A stretch of 64,000 nucleotides of DNA from assembly GCA_017428945.1 (NCBI GenBank), contig JAFRPW010000013.1, positions 62,001-126,000 of the forward strand. The letters run 5' to 3'. The position numbers and the translations under genes are program-made. Source of the DNA: Bacteroidales bacterium (GTDB lineage: Bacteria; Bacteroidota; Bacteroidia; Bacteroidales; UBA932). The notes below the pieces were generated by a model. It saw only the letters and a list, made by a program, of their open reading frames with translations, did not search any database and was not told where the DNA came from. Shown here in pieces: positions 14,735 to 24,765 of this stretch; positions within the stretch are counted from its first letter, which is position 1; every line of letters starts with the position of its first letter.

Positions 14735-16499
14735 CATAGAAAAGACTCAGGCTGCGGACGTCATCTACCAGAACAAGTTCACACAGATCGTCTCACTGGT
14801 AGGAGCCCGGAAGACTTACCTGGAACTTGGGCGCGGCTCCGCAAAGACAACCGAGATCCTTTGCAACGTGCTCATAGACCTGGTGTACGAACTGCCCGGC
14901 GCTCCTATCGCCTGGATAGCCGACACCTTCTCCAACCTCTCAGCCAACATCCTACCTTCCGTCTTTGAAGGCCTGGAGAGAAAAGGTTTCAAGGAAGGTG
15001 TTCATTACATTGTGGAAAAACAGCCGCCGGAGTTCACCGATAAGGAAAAAGCGTCCCTCCCTGAGTGGCTGCGTCCTCACTTCTGGAACCCCGTTAATCA
15101 CCTGGTCTCTTACAAGAGAACCATCGTCTTCTTTACCGGACTCAATGTAACCTTCGGCTCCCTGGATCGTCCTTCCACCCTGGCTGGCCGGTCCTATGTC
15201 TTTGTCATAGGAGATGAAGCTAAGTACCTAAAGCCGCAACAGGTCTCCAATCTCCTGAAGGCCGTCCGTGGATACCCGCAGTTCAAACACAGCCCGTACT
15301 ACCGCGGCCAGTTCTTTACCTCCGACGTGGCAGATCCGTCACACGTAGGCGAATATGACTGGATGAGGTTGCAGGCAAAGAATATGCACAAGGAAGCCAT
15401 CCTCACCGTCATTAAGGCCGGGCTAGTCTACAATGAGGCAATGAGGGAGGCCATTGCTGCAAAGGATGTCTGGCTGAATTCACGGAGCCATGAAGACCTG
15501 AAGGCGTACAATAACAAGCTTCTTACCGCGTCCCGCTGGAGAAAATACTGGCTGAAGACGCGGCTGCAGCCGGAAGCAGATACGCTCTATATGCGTGCAT
15601 CCAGCTATATCAATGCGGATATCCTTGGGGCGGACTGGTTTGCCGACGCCTTCTCCGCCGGACTTCCGGATACCCAGACGGCCGTGCTCTCAATGCGCTC
15701 CACCCTCAGCAGCGGAGACCGGTTCTACCCGCGCCTGGCTGACTATCATTTCTACGAGGATAGCATCAATGAAGAGGAATACAATAAGGTAGGCCTCACA
15801 GAGAGGGAGACCTGCGCCGTGCTCAAGCACTGTAACCCCAAGCTGCCGCTCAGGATAGGTGTGGACTTTGGCGGCCGTATGAATTCAATGAGCGTCGCAC
15901 AGCTCCAGAAGGAGGCTGGATCCAACCGGGATATCATCAGAGTCATCAAGTTTATGTACACTCTGTCACCGGCATACCTTAAAGAGCTGGGACAAAAGTT
16001 CCGTGACTACTTTGCTCCAATGCAGTGCCGCGTGGTCCAGATGTATTATGACCGTGCCGGTAATGCTAACAAGGATATCAAGAAAGACTCTGCAAGTGAG
16101 CTCAAGAACGCTATAGAGCGGGACGAGGCCGGCCGGCCCACCGGCTGGACCGTTCATCTGATGTCCAGGAACCAAGGAAATCTCTATCAAAGCGAAGAGT
16201 ATCACTTCATGCAGATCTTTATGAGTGAAGAGAACGTCCGGCTTCCACTTTTACGCATAGATATGCGCGCCGCGAAGGAATTAAAGAACTCCCTGGAGCG
16301 CGCGCGTCTGATAATGCGTAACGGAGTCGTCCATAAGGACAAATCTACCGAAAAACTTGAACTTTCAAGGCTTCCCAACGAATCCACGAACCCCTCAGAT
16401 TCCCTCAAATACCTGCTGATGATAAATGACTGGCGCAAGATTGTGAAAGGCGGTTCTGCTGTGGTCCCTGGCAACATTGACATCTCCGGTAACACGTAG
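14712..16499 (+). CDS. Terminase large subunit (packaging ATPase/nuclease)
   Basis: Read from ATG 14712 (595 aa), overlapping the small-subunit gene by 23 bp; a TTG at 14688 is a less likely start. Walker A is GRGSAKTT (residues 40-47) and Walker B is VFVIGDEA (D168, E169). The C-terminal RNase H-like nuclease starts at VDFGG (D385), with a further acidic residue in YYDRAG. The length and domain order match phage TerL. It pumps DNA into the prohead at the portal and cuts concatemers. It is followed by a 300-bp noncoding gap, so it ends the first late unit. Confidence 0.88.
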   Translation: MPTRRKVNIEKTQAADVIYQNKFTQIVSLVGARKTYLELGRGSAKTTEILCNVLIDLVYELPGAPIAWIADTFSNLSANILPSVFEGLERKGFKEGVHYIVEKQPPEFTDKEKASLPEWLRPHFWNPVNHLVSYKRTIVFFTGLNVTFGSLDRPSTLAGRSYVFVIGDEAKYLKPQQVSNLLKAVRGYPQFKHSPYYRGQFFTSDVADPSHVGEYDWMRLQAKNMHKEAILTVIKAGLVYNEAMREAIAAKDVWLNSRSHEDLKAYNNKLLTASRWRKYWLKTRLQPEADTLYMRASSYINADILGADWFADAFSAGLPDTQTAVLSMRSTLSSGDRFYPRLADYHFYEDSINEEEYNKVGLTERETCAVLKHCNPKLPLRIGVDFGGRMNSMSVAQLQKEAGSNRDIIRVIKFMYTLSPAYLKELGQKFRDYFAPMQCRVVQMYYDRAGNANKDIKKDSASELKNAIERDEAGRPTGWTVHLMSRNQGNLYQSEEYHFMQIFMSEENVRLPLLRIDMRAAKELKNSLERARLIMRNGVVHKDKSTEKLELSRLPNESTNPSDSLKYLLMINDWRKIVKGGSAVVPGNIDISGNT

Positions 16500-16760
16500 C
16501 GCGCCGCCATAAATCACCTTTTCGGAAGATGTGCGACCGCACATCTTTGAGAGGGCGGGACGGCCTTTCCTCTTATATAATAAAAGCAGTTGCACCGGGC
16601 CCCCGGTCCTCCGGCGGTCAAAATCAATGAATTAACGTCGAAAACCATCAAAAAGAAGCCGTTAATCCTACCCGATGACAAAATGACACCACCCAGGCTC
16701 CAGGGATACGAATCCCGGCCGGAAACACTCATTTCCCCTTTCCTGGAAACAGGCTTGCAG
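16500..16760 (+). terminator. Noncoding gap after the terminase gene, with hairpin
   Basis: AAGATGTGC (16526-16534) pairs with GCACATCTT (16539-16547) around a GACC loop. Only one more T follows, so it is a weak terminator or 3' stabiliser. The remaining bases to 16760 hold a C/G-rich stretch and no gene I can support. The next late promoter starts at 16760. Confidence 0.5.
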
Positions 16761-16793
16761 TCCTTTCCAGGGGACCGAAAACCAATAAATTTG
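16760..16793 (+). promoter_or_regulatory. Phage late promoter copy 2 (before the portal unit)
   Basis: GTCCTTTC (16760-16767), 18 nt, TAAATTTG (16786-16793). The predicted transcription start, near 16800, almost coincides with the ATG at 16802, so the first gene would be nearly leaderless, or would start at the internal ATG 16829. Confidence 0.72.
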
Positions 16794-16801
16794 CATCTGA
16801 G

Positions 16802-17074
16802 ATGATAATATGGGACGCCATAGAGACAATGAGGCGCTTGTCTGCTGAAGGCAAGAGCTTCAGCTTCTCATTTATGAGCTGTGACCGCTCCAAGGAGCGT
16901 AGTGAAGGGATAGTGGAAGTGATTCACGGCCGGCTTAAATCCCGTGAGAGAGCGGACAAATACCAGGATGCGGATATCATCGAGCGCTATATCAACCTGG
17001 ACACTATGGAAGTAAGGCGCTTCTATCAGCCCCTGCTGATGACCTTCAACGGAGAAAATGTAAGTATGATATGA
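16802..17074 (+). CDS. Small phage protein upstream of the portal gene (90 aa)
   Basis: A 90-residue ORF at ATG 16802; an internal ATG at 16829 (MRRLSAEGKSF) would leave a normal leader after the late promoter. It is basic and has a short FSFSFMSCDRS segment. It overlaps the portal start by ATGA (17071-17074). No family is recognised; small proteins in this place are common in Bacteroidales phages. Confidence 0.6.
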   Translation: MIIWDAIETMRRLSAEGKSFSFSFMSCDRSKERSEGIVEVIHGRLKSRERADKYQDADIIERYINLDTMEVRRFYQPLLMTFNGENVSMI

Positions 17075-18447
17075 AAAAGAAAATCAAAAAAGTATCGGAG
17101 CACACTTACGCGGCCCATCTGGACGACGGACGCGTATTTATCCTGTCCAATGCCATGGACGGCTCCATACAGGGCGCAGTCGGCCGCAATTTCGTCCTGG
17201 GTAACAGGCGCGACTGGGAGGTGATGCCGCAGACCATCGGAGGCTACAAGATAGTGCCCTATGGCTGGAATAACAACATTCCGGAATTCATTCGAGATAC
17301 CATCAGCGATAATAACCTTGCACCAGGTATCATAGCCCGCCAGAAAGGGCTCATCTGGGGACAAGGCCCGCAGCTCTTCCGGATGGTATATGAAAACGGC
17401 CAGATAGTCCAGGAGTGGACTGAGGACGCAGAGGTCCAGGCTTGGCTGGATTCCTGGGGATATCAACAGTACATCCTCGGCATAATGGATGACTTTTTCC
17501 ACACCGGCGGATACTTTGACGCAAAGTATCTCACCCGCGGCTCCCGCATCTCTTCCACCAAGAAGATCAGCCACCTGGAAAACCTCCGCGTATCAATGTC
17601 CCGCCTGGAATGGCCGGAAGACGACTCCAGAATGATAGAGGCCTGCAAGCACATTATTGTAGGTGACTTTGAGCACCAATGCATATCAACAGGCGTAAGG
17701 GTATATCCGGTCTTTGATCCAAAGAATCCAGGCAAGTACCCTGCAGCTGCTTCCTACCGGCGTCTGGACACCTTTGGCCACAGCTTCTATTCGGTGCCTC
17801 AGTTCTGGGGAGCGATGCGCTGGATTATCCGCGGCTCAGAGATCCCCACCATCTTCAAGTACGTTACCGACAACGGAATCAACCTGGCATACCATGTCCA
17901 CAGCTCTCAGGCATACTGGGACTACCGGCGCGAAGTGCTGCGTAACGCCAATCCGGACTGGAGCGACGCTGAGATAGAAAAGGAGATAGGCAAGATCACA
18001 AAGGAGCTGCTTGACTCAATGACGCAGGTCCTTACCGGCAAGGAGAATGCCGGCAAGATGTTCCACTCCATTGATTGCACCGACGATATGGGTAACGTCC
18101 ATCCCTGGAAGATTGAAGCCGTGGACCAGAAAATCAAGGATTTTGTGGATTCACAGCTCAAGATTGCGGAGGCGTCCGTTTCCGCCATCACCTCCGGAAT
18201 GGGCCTGCATCCGTCACTGTCAAATATAATGGTGAACGGTAAGCTGGCGTCCGGATCTGAGATGCTATATGCATTCAAGCTCTTCCTGAACTCAGACACA
18301 GCTATCCCCACGATGCTGCTTATGGCTTCCATCAACGAAGCAATCAATATCAACTTCCCCGGCAAAAAACTCCAGATGGGCTTCTACCATCAGAGCGTCA
18401 AGACGGAGGAATCCATCTCTTCAGGAGACAGACTTAAAAACCAATAG
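17071..18447 (+). CDS. Portal protein
   Basis: A 458-residue protein in the usual place and size for a portal. Supporting features are a stem-like helical segment followed by repeated aromatic/glycine segments (YGWNNNIPEFI, KGLIWGQGPQLF) typical of portals that start with a short basic arm. Around residues 330-400 lies an amphipathic helix with an Ile/Ala/Ser-rich C-terminal domain (QLKIAEASVSAITSGMG). It forms the dodecameric ring through which DNA is packaged by TerL. The assignment is by composition and context, not by a catalytic motif. Confidence 0.75.
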   Translation: MKKKIKKVSEHTYAAHLDDGRVFILSNAMDGSIQGAVGRNFVLGNRRDWEVMPQTIGGYKIVPYGWNNNIPEFIRDTISDNNLAPGIIARQKGLIWGQGPQLFRMVYENGQIVQEWTEDAEVQAWLDSWGYQQYILGIMDDFFHTGGYFDAKYLTRGSRISSTKKISHLENLRVSMSRLEWPEDDSRMIEACKHIIVGDFEHQCISTGVRVYPVFDPKNPGKYPAAASYRRLDTFGHSFYSVPQFWGAMRWIIRGSEIPTIFKYVTDNGINLAYHVHSSQAYWDYRREVLRNANPDWSDAEIEKEIGKITKELLDSMTQVLTGKENAGKMFHSIDCTDDMGNVHPWKIEAVDQKIKDFVDSQLKIAEASVSAITSGMGLHPSLSNIMVNGKLASGSEMLYAFKLFLNSDTAIPTMLLMASINEAININFPGKKLQMGFYHQSVKTEESISSGDRLKNQ

Positions 18448-18449
18448 CC

Positions 18450-19358
18450 ATGCTCTTCAACAAGAATAATGAAGGCTCCCTGGAAATATATAATCTTTCC
18501 GGAGCGTTTGAAGCCAATACCCCTTTCAGCGCCATAGCATCAGAGGTGATATCGGCCACTACCGACGTGGCGGCCATCGTCGGAAACGCCGTCATAAACG
18601 CCGCCCAGGAAGTATATAACAAGCAGAACCCGACAGCGGACGAACTCGCCTTCCTGGACACCGTCCGTCGGCCGATTGCCTTCCTAGCCGTGGGCAACTA
18701 CGCCAGGATTACCCTTCTCCGGCACGACGCCACAGGCCGGAAGATGGTGACCGGCGACAACGAGAAAGTTCCGTTTGAATGGATGATTGACAGGGACGAC
18801 CGCGAGCTGCGTGAGCGCTATTACCGCGCCATGGACGCACTCTTCGCTTACCTGACGCAGACCGACAACGCCGCCTGGAAAGAGACCGACGCATACAAGC
18901 GCGCCGCCGCTTCCCTGGTTGATTCCCTTTCCAAGATGGAAGAGGTCTATCCGGTGGACCACAGTCAGTACACATATTATACGTTGCTGCCGCTGATGCT
19001 GGAAGCCCAGGCGAAGATCTTGAAGGAGATCAATAAGCCTGACAAAAGCGGAATTCCCGAAGCAGCCCGGCCTGCAGCTGCGAGATATATAGTCATCAAG
19101 GCCCTGATCACCGCCCTCAGGCGCTGGGCCCTGTCCGTCTTCCCCACGGAGGTTGCAAGACAGTTTGCGCCGTCTTACCAAGGTAACAAGGAAAAGCAGG
19201 TTGCAACCAAAGAAGAGATAGACTGGGCCATCGGTAAACTGGAGGCCCAGGCCGCAGAGGCTGAAGCCGAAGTGATAGAGATTGTCAAAGGTAATCCGTA
19301 TAAGGGATTCCCGCTGGTCCCTGAGAATGATCCAAAAAACAAATACTTCACTACATGA
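18450..19358 (+). CDS. Head-tail connection protein candidate (302 aa)
   Basis: A 302-residue, mainly helical protein directly after the portal gene, ending in a Glu/Ala coil (LEAQAAEAEAEVIEIVKG). It resembles in layout the Bacteroidales phage proteins placed between portal and tail genes (DUF6712-like), but I am unsure of the family. It is likely to be an adaptor or head-completion protein. It overlaps the next gene by ATGA. Confidence 0.55.
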   Translation: MLFNKNNEGSLEIYNLSGAFEANTPFSAIASEVISATTDVAAIVGNAVINAAQEVYNKQNPTADELAFLDTVRRPIAFLAVGNYARITLLRHDATGRKMVTGDNEKVPFEWMIDRDDRELRERYYRAMDALFAYLTQTDNAAWKETDAYKRAAASLVDSLSKMEEVYPVDHSQYTYYTLLPLMLEAQAKILKEINKPDKSGIPEAARPAAARYIVIKALITALRRWALSVFPTEVARQFAPSYQGNKEKQVATKEEIDWAIGKLEAQAAEAEAEVIEIVKGNPYKGFPLVPENDPKNKYFTT

Positions 19359-20239
19359 TAAAAGTGGACTTCAGGGACGGAGATAAACTGGTCCGTTCCA
19401 TCAATATGCCGGAGAACTGGGACGAGATGACCGCGGACCAGGTAAGGTATGTATTCCAGGAATACGAAAAGCTGGTCACGGGAGAGCTGACCAAACGTCA
19501 GTTTGAGATCCTGGTGGTGTACAAGATCCTGGGACTCCTTCACGGCCCGTCCCGCCGGGCTGCATTCAACAGGGATATAGTCAATAACGTCTCCGCGCTC
19601 TGCCAGTGCCTGTCATTCCTGTACAACAACCCGGCCGACGAGATCCCGCAGCTGTCATTCCGCAGCATTCAGAATCCGCTCCGCTCCGTGATGGCAGGGA
19701 AGCGCGCCCTCTGCGGCCCTGCCACCCTCTGCCAAGACCTTACCTTCGGGGAATTCAGGAACGCATCTATGTGCCTCAATCAGTATTTCCGGACGGAGGA
19801 TCCTGCATCCCTGGACGAATGCATAGCACACCTCTACCGGCCGCGCTGCTCAAAGGCCAATAAAGCCGGCCGTAAGGTACGCCCGGTCCGAGTTGACACC
19901 TTTGACGCGGATATCAGGGCCATTTCACTGATGCAGGCCTGGCAGAAGAACCTTATAATGCTCTGGTTTGCCAGCTGCATCAACTATCTGCAGACCGGGA
20001 CGATCTCCATCGGAGGCGAAGAGGTTGAGCTCCGGAAGCTCTTCCAGGAGAGCGAAGAGCCCACAGCCCAGCCGGCCACCTGGAACGACCTGCTGATCCA
20101 GATTGCCAAGGAGGGAACCATCGGCAATACCGACGCCGTGGACGACGCGCCCCTGATGGTCATTCTGTTGCACATGTGGTCAAACTACAAAGAAAACAAG
20201 CGCAATGAACGGAATATTAAAAAAGCTCAAAAATCTTAA
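19355..20239 (+). CDS. Hypothetical phage protein (294 aa)
   Basis: A 294-residue protein with an N-terminal beta-type start (KVDFRDGDKLVRSI) and long helices, including a stretch of cysteines near residues 85-135. Arg- and Lys-rich segments lie at the C-terminus (KENKRNERNIKKAQK). In location and helical content it resembles tail assembly chaperones or connector proteins, but no motif is diagnostic. It overlaps both neighbours (4 bp upstream, 35 bp downstream). Confidence 0.55.
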   Translation: MIKVDFRDGDKLVRSINMPENWDEMTADQVRYVFQEYEKLVTGELTKRQFEILVVYKILGLLHGPSRRAAFNRDIVNNVSALCQCLSFLYNNPADEIPQLSFRSIQNPLRSVMAGKRALCGPATLCQDLTFGEFRNASMCLNQYFRTEDPASLDECIAHLYRPRCSKANKAGRKVRPVRVDTFDADIRAISLMQAWQKNLIMLWFASCINYLQTGTISIGGEEVELRKLFQESEEPTAQPATWNDLLIQIAKEGTIGNTDAVDDAPLMVILLHMWSNYKENKRNERNIKKAQKS

Positions 20240-20654
20240 CGCATATCTTAAAGTTTTTCAGCTTGAAGACCGTCCGGACGTGACCTTCAATTACGTCACC
20301 GGCTACGACGATGCGGCCAACCTTCTCCAGACAAAGACCGGCCTACAGGTCCTGGTGGTACGTCCGACGGCCAGGATATCGTTCCAGGACAGCGACTCTC
20401 CGCGCAGCTGCATAATGGACACAGCCTTCTTTGTCCTGGAGAAAGACCTTGGCGCCGGCCGCACGTCCCGCCTGGAATGTGAGCAGTATGACCGCACGCT
20501 GGAAGTCCTGGACGCTGTCTTTGAGCAGATCCTGGACGATTCTGAAGGATGTGAGGACTTTGCCAGCCTCACACTACTAGACGCGGATATCCAGCCTGAG
20601 ATAAAAGTCTTTGCCAGCTGGAACGGTTATTCACTTGCCCTAGAGATAGAATAG
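20205..20654 (+). CDS. Tail-completion-like phage protein (149 aa)
   Basis: A 149-residue alpha/beta protein overlapping the previous gene by 35 bp. Its size, position before the tape measure, and strand pattern (LQVLVVRPTARISFQ, followed by FFVLEKD) fit a minor tail or tail-terminator protein. No family is certain. Two cysteines lie near the centre. Confidence 0.5.
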   Translation: MNGILKKLKNLNAYLKVFQLEDRPDVTFNYVTGYDDAANLLQTKTGLQVLVVRPTARISFQDSDSPRSCIMDTAFFVLEKDLGAGRTSRLECEQYDRTLEVLDAVFEQILDDSEGCEDFASLTLLDADIQPEIKVFASWNGYSLALEIE

Positions 20655-20658
20655 ATAA

Positions 20659-21021
20659 ATGGCAGATATCGGTCAGGATGACATCTTACGCGGCCGGTTT
20701 ATCAACCGCGTTCTCAAGGAAGAGGGACAAAACTACCTTGAGAGGCAGACGCGCGCCATCCGGACAAAGCTGACCGAGCGCACCGGCACACTGCTTAACA
20801 AACGGCGCTCCTACGTCACCGGAACGACACTTACCGTGGAGTTTCCAGCTTACCTGCGATTCCTGGAAATACGGAAGCGGACGCTGAGGATATACAACCG
20901 GCCTACGATGCGAATGTATAACCGCGTAGCAGAGCGCCTGATGAATGATTTTACGCAGGAGACACAGGACGAACTCCGCGCAGAAATAGAGGCAATCCGA
21001 GCCCGCTTTATGGCTAAATAG
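20659..21021 (+). CDS. Small basic phage protein before the tape measure (120 aa)
   Basis: A 120-residue protein, strongly basic in its centre (TKLTERTGTLLNKRRSY, RKRTLRIYNRPTMRMYNR) with a helical C-terminus. It could be a head-tail joining or minor tail protein; no motif decides. It is the last gene before the third late promoter. Confidence 0.5.
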   Translation: MADIGQDDILRGRFINRVLKEEGQNYLERQTRAIRTKLTERTGTLLNKRRSYVTGTTLTVEFPAYLRFLEIRKRTLRIYNRPTMRMYNRVAERLMNDFTQETQDELRAEIEAIRARFMAK

Positions 21022-21032
21022 TAAGGTTTTCA

Positions 21033-21066
21033 GTCCTTTCCAGCCGTCGAAATGAAGCTATTTTTG
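21033..21066 (+). promoter_or_regulatory. Phage late promoter copy 3 (before the tape measure gene)
   Basis: GTCCTTTC (21033-21040), 18 nt, TATTTTTG (21059-21066). The predicted start is near 21073 and the ATG is at 21088. Confidence 0.75.
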
Positions 21067-21087
21067 TGATATAGAAAGACGCGCACC

Positions 21088-24000
21088 ATGGCTAAGATAA
21101 AAGAAGAAACCCTCCGGCTGAACCTGGAAATAAACGGAGACGATACCCGAAAGCGGATGGGAGAGCTCCGTGAAGAGCTCAACAAGACCAAGCAGACGCT
21201 CACAGACCTCAAGTCCGAGCGTAAGCACGCTATAGAACAGTACGGAAAGGAGTCTGAGCAGGTCAAGGCTCTTACGCAGAAAATCAACGACCTCAAGACT
21301 TCCCAGGAAAAATCCAAGCAGGAATTCAAGTCCCTGGAGTCATCTCTGAAGACCAACCAGATGACAATGCGCGAGCTGGCTTCCAAGGCTCGCGAGCTGA
21401 AGATCCAGCTTAATAATATGGTCCCTGGATCCAAGGACTTCAACCGGCTTCAGCAGGAACTCAAGGAGACCAATGACCGGATGAAGCAGCTGAAGGGGCA
21501 GGCCGATACTACCGGTAAGTCTATGCAGGGTATGATTGGCGGACTGAAAACCGCGTACCTGGGAGTTGCCGGTGCGATATATGGCGTAGTGAGAGTCTTC
21601 AGCGGCGCAGTGAATACAATGAAGGACTTTGAACAGGCCAATGTTAACCTGTCCACCATCCTTGGCGTCACCACCTCACAGATGGAAGGCCTTACCAGGG
21701 AAGCGCTCCGCCTTGGCGGCAGCACCAGGTACACAGCCACCCAGGTAACGCAGCTGCAGACCGAACTTGCTAAGCTTGGATTCAACCAGAGCCAGATCAA
21801 GGCTATGGAAGAGCCGGTCCTTAACTTCGCTACAGCTGTAGGAGCGGAACTCCCGGAAGCGGCCGCTCTGGCAGGCGCCGCGCTGCGTATGTTTGGCCTG
21901 AATTCCACGGACGCCGATGATACCCTGGCCGCCCTGGCGATATCCACCAACAAGAGCGCCCTTAACTTCGGATTCCTGCAGAGCGCAATGAGCACCGTAG
22001 GCCCCGTGGCAAAGACCTTCGGTTTTGGTATCAAGGACACTGTTGCGCTCTTAGGAGCCCTGGCCAACGCCGGCTTCGACGCATCTTCAGCAGCCACCGC
22101 CACAAGAAACATCCTCCTAAAGCTGGCCGACTCCAACGGAGACCTGGCCAAGTCCCTCGGCGGCCCGGTGAAGACCTTCGACGAACTGATTGCAGGCCTG
22201 GACAAACTCAGCGAGAGCGGCATTGATCTGGCCGGAGCCCTGGAGCTTACAGACAGGCGCTCCGTGGCAGCCTTCACCTCCTTCCTTGCAGGCGCAGATG
22301 CAACGAAGGAACTCCGGGACGAACTGGAGCTGACGGAGGGAGCCCTGGATGACCTGGCCAAGCAGCGGATGAACACCCTGGAAGGCTCCATCCTCTCCCT
22401 ACAGTCCGCCTGGGAGAGATTCATCCTTTCGCTGCGTGGTTCAACCGGCGTCCTGAAGCAGATCACGGACGGTCTCACCCTCTTGGTCCAAGGTATAACG
22501 GACGTGGTTACCGGCGGAGACGTCCGGCACGAAAACTCCGTCAACGCCCTCCTGGAAGACCTCCGTTTTGCCTTCAAGACCGACGCTGAAGCCGCCGCCC
22601 AACTCAATAAGGAGATGGGAGCCCTTCAAAAGAAAGCCGATGATGCCAAAGAGCGCTTAGCCAATGCATCCACCAGGAAAGAGCGCAAACAGATAGAGAA
22701 AGAGGTTAAAGACCTAGAAGAGCGCATCAGCCGTGGCAGGGACGCCCTTGAGCGCCTGAACGTCGACACTGACGAATCCGGCGGGAAGACCGGTAATAAA
22801 TCCGGCAATGGCGGAGCCGGAGGCGGCAGCGATGACGACGATAAGAAAAACAAAAAGACCTGGAGCCTTAATTCCGATAAGGTCTACCTTCAGCAGAAAG
22901 CAGAGCTTACCCGTCAGTTCAACGCCGGTGAAATCAAGTCCGAAGAGGAATACCTGGAAGCTCTCTACCAGGCAGAGCAATCGGCCTATAAAGCCCGACT
23001 GGCTCTCCATAAGGAGACCGGCGCGGATCGTGCTAAAATAGAGGCGGATATGCAGGCCTCCACCCTCAAGCACACCAAGGACGTCCAGAAGCGTAATGAG
23101 GATACGGCCAAGAAAGAAGAGGCTGAGCGCCGGAAGGCCATCCGGGAGATGGAAGAGGTGCAGCGGATGGAACAGGCCGCGATGAAGGCATATATAGCTG
23201 CTTCCGAGAACCGCGAAGAGCGCACCAAGGCCCAGGAGGACGCAGAAGAGGTCCGATATCGTAACGAGCTGGCCAGATACGAGGCCCGTAAAGACAAGTT
23301 CCAGGATTATGCAAAGATAGTGGAAGCACTGGAGCTCCAGCACCAGAATAACCTCCGTCAGATCCGTCTCAGAGAATATGAAGCAGAAAGCCGGGAGAAC
23401 GAGGCTTACCATAACGAGCGCATAGCCCAGATCAAGGCTCAGTACGCTTATGAAGAGAACCTGGCCACCACGTCCTCCGCAAAGAAGCTCAAGCTCAGCC
23501 GCGAAGCTGCCAAGGCCATCGCAGCGGAGAACCTTGCCTACCTGCAGGCCCAGGCATCCCAGCTGCAGACGATGGTTTCCAGCGGCCGCGCCGGTGGAAA
23601 GGTCACGGATCCGAAGCTCTCCGAAGAGCAGCTGCAGAAGTACCGCCAAAAGCTCCAGGAACTCCTGGAACAGATAGGTATCGCCAAGGCCGAAGTAGAT
23701 AACCTGGAAGGGAACCTCTGGGGATCCATCGTGGCCGGAACCGGTGACGGCTCCCTGTTCGGTATTTCTCAGTCCGATTGGGAACTGTTCTTCCAGAACC
23801 TGGCCGACGGCACAATGAGTGTCGAAGATCTCCAGACGGCAATAAGAGCCATCGGCAATGTTGCACAGGAAGCCTTCAACCTTACGTCAAAATATATAGA
23901 GCTCACCAACGCCAAAGAGCAGAAAGAATTTGACGACTGGTCAAAACAGCAGGACGAAAAGAAGGACAAACTCAAGAGCCGCCTGGATAGCGGCCTAATG

Positions 24001-24762
24001 ACGCAGGCCCAGTACGATGCCGAGATAGAGCGGATGGAGAAAGACCGGCAGGCCAAGGAGGATGAAATGAAGCTTACCCAAGCGGAGCGCCAGAAAAAGC
24101 TTTCCATCGTCCAGGCCATCATCAACACCGCCCTTGGCGTCACGCAGACACTGGCACAGTGGGGACTCCCTTGGGGGCTCATACCGGCCGCTGCAATGGC
24201 CGCTATGGGAGCAGCTGAGATTGCTATGATATCGGCCCAGCCTGTAGGATTCGCAAAAGGCGGCAAGGTCAAGGTCAAGCGCTCCCAGGACGGTAAGGAG
24301 TACAAAGCGACCGCGGATCCGGACAAGCGCGGTTACGTGGACAAACCCACAATCCTGGTGGGAGAAGAGGGTGGAGAATATGTGATACCGGCAGAAGGCG
24401 TCAAGAATCCTTCCCTGGCGCCTGTCATCTCGCAGATTGAAAACGCCCGCCGGATGGGAACACTCAAGAGCCTCAGTCTGGAAGCCACCTACCCGGCAGC
24501 TGCTTTCGCACGCGGCGGATACACCGTCTCTGGACCAGGTACGGAATATACAGGCACGTCTTCCACTCAGGACACCGACGAAGGCCCGGCCGGCGGCGGG
24601 ATGTCCGGTGCGGAGACATCAGCAATAATGTCAGCCCTTAATACCATCATCCGGAAGATGGATAATCCAATCCCGGCCATAATGTCAATGACGGGCAAGG
24701 ACGGTTTTGAGGAAGTATACGCCAAGAGGCAGGAACAGCGCAGCCGCGGTAAAATCGGATAG
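21088..24762 (+). CDS. Tail tape measure protein
   Basis: At 1224 residues, the longest gene in the prophage. Residues ~20-145 form a long coiled coil. A TP901-like core follows, with hydrophobic helices (GGLKTAYLGVAGAIYGVVRV) and the typical TRYTATQVTQLQTELAKLG and AKTFGFGIKDTVALLGALAN segments. Residues ~560-1000 are a second long coiled-coil region rich in Glu, Lys and Arg. A hydrophobic segment (LIPAAAMAAMGAAEIAMISA) lies near residue 1035, and the C-terminus is Gly/Ser-rich. It sets tail length and indicates a long-tailed (siphovirus-like) virion; no sheath gene is seen. Confidence 0.9.
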   Translation: MAKIKEETLRLNLEINGDDTRKRMGELREELNKTKQTLTDLKSERKHAIEQYGKESEQVKALTQKINDLKTSQEKSKQEFKSLESSLKTNQMTMRELASKARELKIQLNNMVPGSKDFNRLQQELKETNDRMKQLKGQADTTGKSMQGMIGGLKTAYLGVAGAIYGVVRVFSGAVNTMKDFEQANVNLSTILGVTTSQMEGLTREALRLGGSTRYTATQVTQLQTELAKLGFNQSQIKAMEEPVLNFATAVGAELPEAAALAGAALRMFGLNSTDADDTLAALAISTNKSALNFGFLQSAMSTVGPVAKTFGFGIKDTVALLGALANAGFDASSAATATRNILLKLADSNGDLAKSLGGPVKTFDELIAGLDKLSESGIDLAGALELTDRRSVAAFTSFLAGADATKELRDELELTEGALDDLAKQRMNTLEGSILSLQSAWERFILSLRGSTGVLKQITDGLTLLVQGITDVVTGGDVRHENSVNALLEDLRFAFKTDAEAAAQLNKEMGALQKKADDAKERLANASTRKERKQIEKEVKDLEERISRGRDALERLNVDTDESGGKTGNKSGNGGAGGGSDDDDKKNKKTWSLNSDKVYLQQKAELTRQFNAGEIKSEEEYLEALYQAEQSAYKARLALHKETGADRAKIEADMQASTLKHTKDVQKRNEDTAKKEEAERRKAIREMEEVQRMEQAAMKAYIAASENREERTKAQEDAEEVRYRNELARYEARKDKFQDYAKIVEALELQHQNNLRQIRLREYEAESRENEAYHNERIAQIKAQYAYEENLATTSSAKKLKLSREAAKAIAAENLAYLQAQASQLQTMVSSGRAGGKVTDPKLSEEQLQKYRQKLQELLEQIGIAKAEVDNLEGNLWGSIVAGTGDGSLFGISQSDWELFFQNLADGTMSVEDLQTAIRAIGNVAQEAFNLTSKYIELTNAKEQKEFDDWSKQQDEKKDKLKSRLDSGLMTQAQYDAEIERMEKDRQAKEDEMKLTQAERQKKLSIVQAIINTALGVTQTLAQWGLPWGLIPAAAMAAMGAAEIAMISAQPVGFAKGGKVKVKRSQDGKEYKATADPDKRGYVDKPTILVGEEGGEYVIPAEGVKNPSLAPVISQIENARRMGTLKSLSLEATYPAAAFARGGYTVSGPGTEYTGTSSTQDTDEGPAGGGMSGAETSAIMSALNTIIRKMDNPIPAIMSMTGKDGFEEVYAKRQEQRSRGKIG

Positions 24763-24765
24763 TCA

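Noticed and set aside
16590-16805. 71-aa plus-strand ORF before the portal unit
   Set aside because: No ATG start; it overlaps the late promoter and is Pro/Lys-rich without any protein-like pattern.
21450-22607. 385-aa minus-strand ORF opposite the tape measure gene
   Set aside because: Ser/Arg/Ala-rich antisense shadow of a biased coding sequence; the plus-strand reading is a clear tape measure protein.
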